A stretch of 64,000 nt of DNA, taken from NCBI GenBank assembly GCA_964058845.1, contig CAXKVR010000040.1, positions 1 through 64,000 on the forward strand. The letters run 5' to 3'. This document shows positions 24,118-52,638 of the stretch, one piece after another (position 1 is the stretch's first letter; each line of letters begins with the position of its first letter). This DNA comes from Carex sylvatica (lineage: Eukaryota; Streptophyta; Magnoliopsida; Poales; Cyperaceae). A program made the position numbers and the translations under genes. A model generated the notes under the pieces. The model had not been told where the DNA came from and ran no database searches. It saw only the letters and a program-made list of their open reading frames with translations.

Positions 24118-24362
24118 TCTCTATATATATATATATATATTGCTGAAATTGTCTTTATACAAATTTGTATAATATCAATTGCATTCTAAAACGGTCAGAT
24201 TTCAAAATTATAAATTATTTTTATCATTGTTAAAAATTTAAACACTGTGTATTGTCAATAAATCCTTATTATCTGTTAATAGGAAAGTTTCTTTTGGCTT
24301 TTGATCGATCCAAAATACTAAGTACAACAGAAGATATAATAAAAAAAACAGTAGTAATTAAT

Positions 24363-24613
24363 CAGGGCGAATTCAGAATTTTAAATAGCTAATTAGATTT
24401 AAACTCCTTAACTAATTAGGTATTCGATAAAAAAACAATGCTTTAACTTATATTTTATAATACTCTAACTGATAATTTCTAATTCTCTTACATATAATTT
24501 TAATTACTAGTCATAATTTAAAAAAATTATAAATCAAAATTCAGAAGAAGATAAATTTAAAAAAAAAAAAAAAATCAATCAGAACGTCTCTCTGATCATG
24601 TGGGTCCGTCCCT
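24363..24613. mobile_element. hAT-like MITE
   Basis: The left end CAGGGCGAATTCAGAATTTT and right end ATGTGGGTCCGTCCCT resemble the termini of the 16.9-kb hAT-like insertion, and internal words (ATAATTTAAAAAAATTATAA) are AT-rich as in that family. The target duplication is not clear. Confidence 0.6.
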
Positions 24614-26244
24614 ATTAGTAACAACTTTAGAGGAAAAATAAATAAATAAGAGATGTTATACTATTTTGGTTGTTCTGACGGCAGGTTTCAGTGGGATTTA
24701 AAAAAATATTTAAATTTTACAAGTGACAAGCACCTTGATTTCTTTAATATTAAATTGTACATTGTTCAAGAAGAGCCCGTAGATTTAAATTATAAACTGT
24801 TAAAGAAGAAAAATTCTCTAGTGCAATAACCTTCTCTACTAGACTGATATGTGTTATTTATATACGAAAGGGACATATTTGCCTTAATGTAACTGAAGTT
24901 TCTATAACAAATATAAAATATTATTCTTACGTATCTATTTGCACCCAAAAAAAGTATTAATTTATACTTAACATATGAGTTGTTCACCATTTGAAACCAT
25001 GAGTGTTTATTTACAGTATACAAATTATATATTTTTTTTCTGAATAATCTTAATAAAGTTGGAATTAAATACTTGATCAAATAAGTAAAAAGTGCATGTT
25101 TCAGAGTTTTATTTCCAGTGAAGATATACACCTTCTTAAAATATTAAAACATCTGCGACGGAATAAGTGCAGTTATCGCTAATAAATATAATATCCAACT
25201 TTTAAAACAAAAAATGACCGTCTTTAGTAATTTTGTCAATATAATATCCAACTTCTAAATATAATTGACAAATGTCTATATAAACTATCTATTAAAAAGT
25301 TCACACGATTTATGATATAAAACAAGGAGTACGAAGAGAAACGAGTGCTTACTTGTATTATATGTTCTTTTATATGCCCTCGTAAAATGTCAAATTTTAA
25401 ATTGTAATTTAGTGGTTAGAATCAGAGACAGATTTAGAAAGAAATAAAGAGGTCTATTGATCTTTATTATATTTTATTTTTTAATTTTTTCTACATGTAT
25501 GTGATTTTTTGTATAATTTAGAGTAAAATATTTTAGGTATTGTAAATTGATTTTTATATCTAATATAAAAAAAATTATATAATTCATCACCATTTACGTT
25601 TGACTCTCATAACTTGAAAATATGGTTTCAATCTTGATTAGAATCTCAATTTGTGATTGTGACTTGAGTTCAAATTCTACTCATTACATATTGTGCATTT
25701 TAGATTTCAGTCCCCACTCTCAAATCAAAAATTTCTAGTTTCATCTCTAAATGAAACTGGATGGTCCGATGAGCATCAGATCAAATTCAGTTCAATAGTA
25801 GATTGAAGTCATCCAATCTGCATCAAGATTCACATAGAAAACTTTAATTTGAATCGAACGACTTTAACCAAATATTAAACTAAATTTGATCTAATATCTA
25901 TGAAACCACCCCACTCTGAGCTAAATAAATCCGAACTTTATATATTTGAATAATGTGCATCATTCCTGTTTTAACAACAACATGCAAATTCACTTTGACA
26001 TTACTCGATAAATAACTCTTTGCATCTAAATAGCCATATAGCCGTCATATATATGTTATGGAATCACCTCTCCTGTTCTCACTTATACTGTTATACATGC
26101 TTAAATTATCTTCTTCTTTTTTCAAAAAAAGAAAAAAAAAAAGTGAGGATTTTTCATCCTAAATAAACCATTTAATTCAATGTAATGACTCAAACAATTT
26201 TACGCCATTCTCTATATTTTAGGCAGAATTTAAGATGATTTATG
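24614..26244. other. Gene-free AT-rich interval
   Basis: No gene supported. A possible further hAT-like MITE starts at about 25423 (CAGAGACAGATTTAGAAAG); its right end is uncertain, perhaps near 25750. Confidence 0.4.
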
Positions 26245-27190
26245 GATGTAATTAGAGGTGCTACTTTTATCCGATTATCCGGATTTGATCCGGACCCGAC
26301 CCGGATCCGATTAATTTGGATAGGGTATGGTTTAAAAAATATAACCGATTAAATTATGGTTATGGTTATAAAATTAATAATTTAATATCCGATCCAGATC
26401 CGAATCAGAACCGATACTGTAATGGGTAGGATATGGGTTTCATTTAATTATCCGACCCATATCCGTTCCGATACCCGTATAAATACCCGATAAAACATAT
26501 ATTAATAATTATTAATATATAAAAATACAACTTTGCATATTAATTTTTGCATAAGCCGTGATGAGCCCAGTACTTTTTTGAATGTGAGAAAATAGAATGC
26601 AGTCACATATTTGCTATGTTTATATACATAGATGGATGCCAAATTTATTCATTCCATAACAGCCACATTATTTTTTAAATAAAATTTATTACTATGAATA
26701 CATCTTTCAATATTTGCCTTGATATACTTTCAATAATAATAAAAATTTATTGTTCTCATTAATATGTTATTTCTATAAATTATTAGTATTACATTTATAG
26801 ATTTTTTAAACCATAGAAAATAAAATCGTCATCTCCAATATTTTACTTTCTAAAAATTAAATCTCTTTTTCAATATTTTTATTTTCAAAAGTTATTTTCT
26901 CTTCATCATTCTGATTTTTTTGTGACATATACCTGCTCTGGATCCGGAACCGCCTCGTATCCGAACCGGACCCGATAATCTACAAATAAGTTATGGGCAT
27001 CTATCTACCCGGAACCGAAAGACTGAACCCAAAATATCTACGGGTAGATAGGTATCTGGATCCGGACCCGACCCGATTTGAAACAAATAAGTATATGGAT
27101 CGAAATTCGGACCCAAACACTTTTAGAGTACGGATTCAAATATAATAGTATCCGGACCCGACCCGACCCGATAGCACCTCTAGATGTAAT
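26245..27190. mobile_element. 930-bp hAT-type non-autonomous element, perfect 8-bp duplication
   Basis: The element 26253-27182 begins TAGAGGTGCTA and ends TAGCACCTCTA, a perfect 11-bp inverted repeat. It is flanked by GATGTAAT on both sides (26245-26252 and 27183-27190). An 8-bp duplication with such ends fits the hAT superfamily. Subterminal regions carry many CCGGACCCGACCCG / CGGATCCGG motifs on both arms, a likely transposase-binding pattern. The interior has no transposase. Confidence 0.9.
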
Positions 27191-27709
27191 AAAGCCGGTT
27201 ATGGGCACAAGATGCAAAGAGCCTTCCTCGGATCGGGTCCCACCTGACATGCATGGACCGCCCCCATACATACCGAGTGATCCAAGTCTATACCACCATA
27301 ACCTACTACGAGGTTTTGGCGTGCAAGGATACAATTTTCTACATGTAACCTTGTACTGTTGTACATGCAAAAGAGATATCTCCCGCCATTCCAATACCAA
27401 CAGGAGACAAGACATTGTCTTAATTAATTTAACTGAAAATTACAATTCCGTCATCCCAAACCATTCCTTAAGTCGGTATCAGCCTTTGATTTAGTTGAGG
27501 AATTAAATTCGAGTAGTACTTTTTCATTTATTTCCACCTACCGTATCACACAGGTTTGTTTCGTCAATTTCTATTGGCTTGTCAAAATTATATCATAATA
27601 ATCAGGGAAAAGAACCACAACCCAGCATTATACTTTAGTTGCTGAACTATCTAATAAGAAAACAATGGGGACGAAGCAAAGGATTAAGGATTGATCTCAG
27701 CCGTTTTAG

Positions 27710-29847
27710 TAGGGGTGAAAACGGATCGGATACGGATACGAATTATAATCAGATATTAGTCATAGGCATAAATTATATACATATTCGATCTGATTTTTAT
27801 CACGAAATAACACCAAATATATTGTATTTTACACATAAAAAAATATAATACATCTAGAATCAAATTACTATATTTGTTTGATTTTAATTTGTAAGGAATG
27901 AAGAAAAATAAAGAAAAATAAAGAAAAACGAAGAAAAATGTCCAGTGCGAACACACCAGCCCATCAGTGCGGATATACTTAGTACTCAGACAAATTTTCA
28001 GCACTTCACAGAAAAGTTTGAGCCCAGTGTGGACGCAATGGGAGCCAGTGCGGATGCACTGTAGCAACACACTGAAATGATGCATGAACTTAAAACAGCC
28101 ATAGATTTTGACTCATAACTCCGTTTTGAGCGTATAACCACTTTTCAGAAAGCTAGCGAGAAGATCTACAATATGAGAATCTAAAAAAAGAAATTTGGAA
28201 TTCAGTACGGACGCACTGAGGTCACAGACAGCCAAAAAGCGCGTTTCCTATAGTTTTTATATTTTTGGCACTTTCAGGACGCGTTTTAAGGGCCAAAATT
28301 AAACATGCCAGTATGGGAAACATGTAAAGAGAGCACTCAATAACCTTTCCACATTGTAGCTTCTAAATTAGACATAATTTCAGCTATAAAAGAGGGAGAT
28401 CTTTCACATTCAAGGTATCTTTTCGCAAAGATCATCTCATCTCTTAATATCTCTTCCCCATCTATACTTAGCGTAAAATTCTACAATCAAGGAAGCATTT
28501 CAAGGAAGAAGAAAAAAAAAATTTCAAGAAAAATGCAAGAATAAGAGTTTTTCATTTAGAGAAAGGTGTAATATATTTATTTATTTAATTTCTCTTTGTT
28601 TTAGCCAATCTTTGTAATGAATCTTTTGTTGAATTCTTGCATCTCCATGAGAGGCTAGTTTTCCTCTCTAGGGGTTTAGGTCAATGCATGAACTTGTTTA
28701 ATTCTATCTTATTTGGTTATTTATTTTTATTATAATTGTTTGATTTGATTGTTAATTTCTGTGATTCATCATTTCTGTTGATTACATAATTTAGTACTTG
28801 AACTGGGCAAGTTTCGTTTTGGATTCGAAAGAATCAATATTGCTAAGATGGATATAGGATAGTACCAAATTATGAACGCAAATACCCTAGGTTTGGATTA
28901 GGATCTAACCAATTTGTAATCTAAGCCGGAACTACAGAAATTAGAGTTATAATTTGGTGAATAACTTAATCGTGAAGTAAAATCCCTAATTAGGACTCTT
29001 GAATTGAATTGTTTATTGATACGAAGTACTTAATTGTGAAGTATCGATATCTAAGAATATGGTAGACTAACAAGAGCTTCATGGTCTAGATAGCTAGGGA
29101 TGAAGGATCTAATCGTGAAGTTCGAACTATCTAGGCACGTTATTAATTCACGAAAATGACCATTTTTAACATCTTAGATTAGAAACCTCGTTAAAATCAA
29201 ACATGAATTTAAACAAATCAAGTAGATAGAATTAGCAAGGGATTGTAAACTGAATGCTCCTAGATCTTCCCAATTCTTGAAAGCAACCAAGATTCTCTTT
29301 TACTTTTATTGTTTTAAACATCATCTTCTCGGGTATTGAACCCCAACCTTAGAATTGTTAGAACAAAACTCCCCATTTAATTTTACTTTCTTGCACAAAT
29401 CTGAAACGAATCAATAGAGTTAAATACTAGTATTTCCCGATTTTCATGTGGATCGATACCCAAAGTACTACAAAGATAGATTGTGCGCTTTCATCCGACC
29501 AATCATTGAGTATTTAGATTTATAAATTTAAAAATCTAAAGAGTATAAAAAAAAGCATAAAATTCTATACTTAAAATACTCAACAATTAGACGGATACAT
29601 ACAGATACGGATCAGATATCAAATCTATATCCGTAGATATATACATACATATTTTCATAATATATATTAAACTCAATGATGTATATCTACACACTATTCG
29701 GATACGGATAATTAAAATTCAAAACCATATTCGTACTACTATCCAAATATCCATCCGCATAGATATTCGAATATTGGATATCCGTATCTAATTTTCGAAT
29801 ACGGATCCGTATTCGGTCAGATAATATCCGACCCGTTTTCATCCCTA
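27710..29847. mobile_element. hAT-like MITE split by a large insertion
   Basis: The ends TAGGGGTGAAAACGGATCGG and ..CCCGTTTTCATCCCTA match those of the intact 326-bp copy at 45017-45342. The right portion (about 29588-29847) is colinear with that copy (ATATACATACATATTTTCAT, GGATACGGATAATTAAAATT). The left portion diverges after about 100 bp, and about 1.5-1.7 kb of unrelated sequence lies between. The flanks do not give a convincing 8-bp duplication. Confidence 0.7.
27939..29493 (+). mobile_element. Probable solo LTR or LTR fragment inside the hAT-like MITE
   Basis: Unrelated to the flanking MITE. It has the look of a plant retrotransposon LTR: it opens TGTCCAGTGCGAACACACC, has repeated 'CAGTGYGGAYGCA' words, a TATA-like GCTATAAAAGAGG near 28384, a leader-like region (CTCCATGAGAGGCTAG, GGGTTTAGGTCAATGCATGA), and a tail ATCGATACCC..GATTGTGCGCTTTCA. 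The boundaries are guesses and no target duplication was found. No gag/pol is present. Confidence 0.4.
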
Positions 29848-30099
29848 TATATTAGTGTTAAATTTTACTTCTACTATCCAATAAAATGATAATCTTAATT
29901 AGTCGTAGCTTGATGTAGCATATATCATATTCTTTTATGATTAACGAGAAAAACATGAGATTAGAAAGAATAAGATTGAAATATTATAAACTAAATCAAG
30001 CGTTTTTTTCCGACAAAACCAATGAAAACTGCATCTCCAGTGAAGTAACTGGAGAGGATCTAACACAATTTTCTAATAAAAAACTTCTCATACACGTGT

Positions 30100-30289
30100 T
30101 CCGCCACCCCCTCCTAAACTCATTTAACCCCTCCTCTTCTCCTCTCCCCATCTCGATTTTTCAGAGAAAACTTAGTAGTAGAAAGAGAGAAGAGCAGAGG
30201 ATAGAGGCAGAGAAACCCTTTTATCTCTCTTTCTTTGTCGCTGTCTCTCTGTCTTTTCTCTCTCCTTCCCCACCTAATCGCTCTCCGCC
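30100..30289 (+). promoter_or_regulatory. Probable 5' leader of the malic-enzyme gene
   Basis: A CT-rich then GA-rich stretch (CCCCTCCTCTTCTCCTCTCC, GAAAGAGAGAAGAGCAGAGG) ends in CTCTCCGCCATGC. This is a typical plant leader directly before the proposed ATG at 30290. No TATA box was assigned. Confidence 0.5.
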
Positions 30290-38537
<8,248 letters not shown>

Positions 38538-40249
38538 ACATGGTGCATTCAATTTTGCAATAATTAATATCTATTTAGTGGCTTTCTTACTTCTTGTTTT
38601 ACCATAAAAGGGTGATGTAGTGTTGCGTTGTTGCTACTACCTGTAGTAGCATTTAAGATGCACGTTGCTTGTTGTTTTTATCAGTTTATTCGTTCATAGT
38701 ATTTTTTCCGCAACAGCTTGTAATGACAAGACGAGTTAATATGAAAAGTACTATTCCATATGTAGTTGGTGTTAAAATTAACTTTCACTGGATCTATTCT
38801 GTTTCTCTGAGATTTAGACGATTGCAATGAGGTATAAACTCGGCTAAAATTTACTGACAAGGCTAGGCATATATGTTTAGCGAGTACATTTTGGTCTATC
38901 GAATATATGTTGAAGAAAATTGAAATGTCAACCATTGGATTTGTGAAGAGATTAAGCATTTAGGCCGTTTCTCCAATTATAATAGCGGAAAGAAAGAGAA
39001 TCATACCTAATCTAGTGGTTAAGGTGGTACGAGGTGAGAGGTCGTATGTTCAAATCTGCATTAGAGATGAGTTTGAAGAGCTTAAATTCGTATATAATTC
39101 TTAGAAAAATTAACGGATAGAAAGTTTGTCGTGTTGAAATTAAATAAAGATATTATTAACAGGACTACATGAGTGTTACGAGTTACCATATTCTACTTTT
39201 CCTGTTTTAGCCATGAAAATATTTAACATCCTGGGAGTTGTTGATTAGGAACAACACACTTTATGAACAGTGCAGCAAATGTTCAATCTTTACAATAATG
39301 AATAATCTAATTTCAGAGTTGAATCGGAGTCAAAGACAAACAATTTAGAATGTCTGTTTTTTTTTTGGAGGCTGCTATTTGAGACACAAGATAGACAATT
39401 TAGCAGAATTTGTTTTATTTATATAGATTCTATCCTTACAGAATACCCTTTTTTTTTTTGCTTTAAACTAAATTATGTTAATATACAATACACTTTAAAG
39501 GAGACATTTAATGCATTTTAAAAAGAACAGCGGATCCTTTTCTTTTACGAAATTTCAATTTAAGAAAGTAATTTTATAATAGCATGTAGCTTACAAATAC
39601 CAACATATGGATCACATTTTGTAAATGAAAATATGATTTCTTGTGTCAGTTTTCTTCTAGTGAACTCCAGCATTATAAAACACTTACTAATTAAATATCT
39701 TTGTAAATCTAATTTTCAGAAATAAAAGTCAACACATAACAAATATAAATGACAAAGGCAAGTAAATATTACTACACATTATTACGTATATTGCTGAAAG
39801 TGCATGTAATTTTATTATTATTGTTATGCTCAATGGATATGTACGAAGAATAATTTTAAATCAGGAATAATTAAAATTAGAAAGATGTAAATGCAACAAT
39901 TTGCGACCTCACCAGGCATCCAATCCTCTTTTTATGTTGGAACAATCATGACTCAGCATAATGAATCAAAATAAATTCTTGGTATAGAATATAGATAAAT
40001 CTAGTATTTCTTTTAATTTTTTTTTGCAAAGATAAAATTAAAATACCACAATCAAATAAATCGTAATCCTCCATAGCAAGGTTTAACCAAATTGATTTTC
40101 TTAAAATATTAAAGTAATTATGGTGTACATCCATCTGATATTATGAAACAAATATTTAAAACTAAAATTAAAATAATTGTGATATTTGAGTTAATTTGAA
40201 ATTCAATTAGTAATTTTCATAAATTCATTAAAATTAAACTGTTAAAGAT
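38538..40249. other. 3' flank of the malic-enzyme gene, no gene seen
   Basis: AT-rich sequence with poly-T tracts. It should contain the 3' UTR and polyadenylation region, but no clear signal was assigned. No recognisable coding content. Confidence 0.45.
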
Positions 40250-42050
40250 TTTAAGTTGGAGAAAAGGTTTCCATCCACACTGTTTTGTCCACCATTTGTC
40301 CACATCGTTATCCACTCCCAGTTTCAACTATTTTTAACTGTTTTCGGTCTGCACCCATACGTCTCCTATTTAAACTTGCCATCGCGCCTTTCTTTTTTGA
40401 ATTTTATTTACGAAACTTCCCATTCCGATCAAATTTGCTCCGTAATTTCTGTGATTTCCTTCCTCTTTCGTCTCGAGAAAACATTTAAGAGTGGTCTGAG
40501 AGAGGCGAAAACCTTCAGGAGATTTCCTTCCTCTTTCCAAGATTTTCTTCCTCTCTCCGCGATTTCCTTCCTCTCTCTGCGATTTCCTTCCTCTTTTCAC
40601 GATTTTCTTCCTCTTTCTCGACGGAACCTTCAGGAGTGGATTTCGATCGGATAGAAGTTGTCAGGGTTGAAGAATATGATGAAATTTAAATCTAGTGAGT
40701 TATTTCTTTATTTCTATTGAATTTGTTGTTTAATTTGATGCAGTAACAGATCTAGTATTGTTTTGAACTTTTATTTGAACTTTTATTTGAATTTATTATT
40801 TGATTTGATATAGTAAGGGATCTCGTAATTATTTTTTTATTTCTGTTGAATTTCGATATGGATGAGATATGAGAAGATGATTTGAGAGAGGTGACATGGA
40901 TGAGAGATGCGATATGGAGTATTGATCTGTTAATTTTATATTATTTCTCCGTTAATTTTACAGTATTCATCTTGTGAAAATCTGGAGGAAAGAGATGATA
41001 GAGAGGCGATATGAAGTATTTATATGTTAATTTTATAGTATTATCCCGTTAATTTTATAGTATTCATCTTGTGAAAATCTGAAGGAAAGAGATGATAAAG
41101 AGGCGATATGAAGTATTGATCTTGTCATTTTACAGTATTCAACCTATTAATTTTATAGTATTCATCTTGTAATTTTACAGTATTCATCTTGTGAAAATAT
41201 GGAGAAAAGAGATGATAGAGAGGTGATATGGAGTATTGATCTTGTCATTTTACAGGATATGACACATTAAATTTGTACTGGTAGTTTCAAAGTTTCCGGA
41301 TGTTTGAAAATTTTAATTACATTTTTTGTAAGATGTGTTATATAAGTTACAGCATTGAGTTGGTAATTTTACAGGATTGACGCAAGTCAAATGAAAGTTC
41401 TCTTGAATGTTTGAAAATGATAATTACGTTTTTATATTATTTGTTACATAAGTTACATCATGGAGTTAGTAATTTTACAGGATTGACGCAAGTCTAATGA
41501 CAGTGTTCTTGGATGGTTGAAAATGATAATTACGTTTTTATAATATTTATTACATAAGTTACAGCATTGATTTAGCAATTTTACAGGATTGGCGCAAGAT
41601 TTTGCAGTATTGAAATGTACAGTGAGAGCTTGAAGGAAAAAATTATGAAATTTAAAAAAAAATTAAAAATTTATAATTTTGCGAAAAAAAATATTTTCGA
41701 GGTTTATTTTGAAAAAAAAATGCCAGTTGTAAATGTTTTCCGAATTTGGAATGTTTTAGAAGTTTTTGTAAAATTGTCATTAATCGCAAATAACTGGCAT
41801 TAACTGCAAATAACTTTCATTAACTGTTAGTAACAAAAGTATAATTAGTTTGCCAAGTGGTCCCGTACGAAGTACAGTTAGTTTGCCAAGTTGGCTAAGT
41901 TGCAAACCGTTAATAAAAGTTTCTGGATGTTTGAAATTTTTTATTACGTTTTTATAAGATTATTTTTATAAGTAACAACATTCAATTATTAAATTTACAG
42001 GATTCGCACAGGTCAAATGACAGTTTTTCTGTAGACAAATAATGAACAAA
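40250..42050. repeat. Block of minisatellites with a leader-like start, origin unknown
   Basis: Three tandem arrays follow one another. (1) Five 20-bp CT-rich units (GATTTCCTTCCTCTTTCCAA type) at 40521-40620. (2) About three units of roughly 100-120 bp at 40963-41260 (GTATTCATCTTGTGAAAATC, GAAAGAGATGATAGAGAGGC). (3) Three units of about 107 bp at about 41290-41600 (ATAATTACGTTTTTATA, TTTTACAGGATTGACGCAAG), with a fourth copy displaced to 41920-42030. Before them, at 40363-40375, is a TATA-like CTCCTATTTAAAC. No domain-bearing frame is seen. It could be the remains of a transposon or of a retired gene. Confidence 0.6.
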
Positions 42051-42373
42051 TGTCTGTAGACAATTAGACGCTTCCTTTAAGTTGTTTAATTGAAGGATAA
42101 ACTTCTTTCAAATCAGTCATGATGTAATACATGTGATATTTAAGAAATGTTTGAAGATATCTGACTTATTTGATAGCAGTATGTTAATTAGTTTTCATGA
42201 TAAATTATGTAAACCATATTTATTTTTATTTTTATTGATTTTCATAATAAGTATCTTACCCGCTGGACAGCTATTCGTTTGATCTTATTATATTTTTATT
42301 TTTAAAAGACTAAAAGTTAATTAAATTTAAAACAAAAAAATACAAATCAGGATAGTAGGGTCCAAACCAAAGT

Positions 42374-42570
42374 AATATGACGGTGAGAATCTGGAATTCA
42401 CGTCCTCTCCGTTACTGCATAAGAGAATCTTTACAATTAATGAATCTGGACCATTCTTTTTAACTTGGCACGAATCTCAAAACCGAACAATACTGCTCTG
42501 CGCTAGTCTGAATCCCAAAGTGATGAGATTTAATCTAAACCGTAAATTGAGGCCCCATCCTCTACGGTAC
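42374..42570. mobile_element. Diverged relative of the 'CCTCTGAGATAT' MITE family
   Basis: Contains GGAATTCACGTCCTCTCC, TTTTTAACTTGGCACGAATC, TCAAAACCGAACAATACTG and CCCCATCCTCTACGG, matching the 16.1-kb copy in order and orientation. It lies about 400 bp upstream of the DEAH helicase ATG, so it may sit in that gene's promoter. Confidence 0.55.
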
Positions 42571-42966
42571 TTGAGAGGAGTTGAATCAGAGAAACTGCTC
42601 TCAATATTTGAAAATGGAAATTCGGGTCACTTTCGGCACCGCACGATCAACTACTAATCCATATCCAAACCGTTCTTTTGACACAGCACGACTCTTAAAG
42701 CGATCCATAGGTAGCCGACCTTTCCTTTATTTCCCTTGTTTTGTAATACTTCCTTCGGACCGTCCCTTCCGAACTGGAGAAAGCAGGAAGAAACTAAAAC
42801 CTAAGCGAAGCGAATCGAAGGTGAAGCAGCTGAAGCTCTAGGCGACTCTGCCACCACTTAACTCTTTCTCCGCCTCTACTTCTTCCCCTTCAGCGACGAG
42901 GGCAGCTGCGTAATTTCGTTTCGGCGGAATCGTTTCTCGCCATATACCTTCAATTTTAATACAGGA

Positions 42967-51233
<8,267 letters not shown>

Positions 51234-52638
51234 GTTAGTTGGTTTAGTTTTTTGTACTTGTACTTTGCTTGTACATAGATGAGATTAGAGAAATTGTGGA
51301 TTTGTTGGCTAAAATTTGTCATAGAACAAGGAAAATCAGTTTGTAGAGACTTTTTTTGAAGTTCAGAGGGTAAAGTGCTCCTGACAATTGTATTGATAAC
51401 AAAGTATTTATAAACTCACGCAGCTAGTATAAATACAACTCTATTTACAAACAACAGCTTTTGAGAAAAACCTAAAAAGGCATTCATGAGAATAAAGAAC
51501 ACAGCCAATACGTCGGTAGGGATGCGATGCAAATTGTGCCGAGTTAATTTCGCTAGGGAAAATCGTTTTGTAATACATGTGATTAGATGAGTTCGAATAA
51601 GGTTTTAAATAGTGATTATAGCGTTATAGCTTTTAAGGTTTTAAATAGTGATTATAGCGCTATAGCTTTTAAGTTCTAAAACTATAGTATAATCATAGTA
51701 TTATTATAAAAAAAAAGCAGTTAATAGTGTTATAGCTTTAGAGGTCCGAAAAAGCTATAGCTAAACTATTTAGAAACTAGGTTTGAACAAAATATTTTTG
51801 TTTGGATTATGGTCGTTCGATTAGAATCTAGACCAATTTGGTCCAAGGTAGAATGCACGGAGCTGTTTTAATAGTTGTTCAGATTCTGGTTGGACGGTCC
51901 AGATCCAAACAGAAATACTCTCTTACCTTTGTGATACGAATTCATATCAGTTCTGTATTGACATCTATGCAGTGTCGTGACATGTTTGATTATACCGTAA
52001 CGTGACTTTTTTACATCACTAACAAGGGTTTAAAAAATAACAAAAAGAACGGAAAATGATATGAAAGCAAGTCAAAATATATACTCCTAGCTCTAACATT
52101 TTAATGTTGTTATTTATTTAAGAAACTAGGTTAAAAAATTCCAACCACCAGGAGAGCAGACGAGAGACGACCAAAATCAGGTGAGCTTGCACCGTTCATA
52201 TCTCCCATGCCAAATACACGAAATAAAAATGGTAATAATTACAAATAAATAAAAAAAGTCCCCTTCATCAAGCCTTCATTGACACACATACGGTTGCCAA
52301 TCTTTAGACGATTCAGAGACTTAGCTCCCCTCTTTTATCAAAATACAGTAGCAAAAGTTTAATGGTCTGATTAGTTATTACAAGGTCTTAGAAGGTATCT
52401 TAAAAGTTATTTTGCTGTAAAGACTTCTCTTGGTAAATAAATTTTTTCTAGCTCTGCAATACTACTGGTACAAGCTTGATAACATATTTTATTTAGATAA
52501 TTACACACTAATATAACTTTAAACTCTGGGAAATGAATTAAGAAAAAACTGACAGACAGGAATTCATGATAGATGCAACTATAGTAAATTCTATCTTATA
52601 CAATATTCACTTCCACTTTGAAAAGGAGCTCTTGCTGA
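51234..52638. other. Convergent intergenic region between the helicase and the dioxygenase
   Basis: Both genes point into this 1.4-kb stretch, so it must hold both 3' UTRs. It includes a repeat pair at 51601-51672 and an AT-rich remainder. No gene is seen. Confidence 0.5.
51601..51672. repeat. Two 36-bp tandem copies
   Basis: The unit begins GGTTTTAAATAGTGATTATA and ends GCG[T/C]TATAGCTTTTAA, and is repeated once with one or two differences. An inverted relative (AGCTATAGCTAAACTATTTA) lies at about 51750-51770, so this may be the terminus of a small MITE spanning about 51601-51775. Confidence 0.7.
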
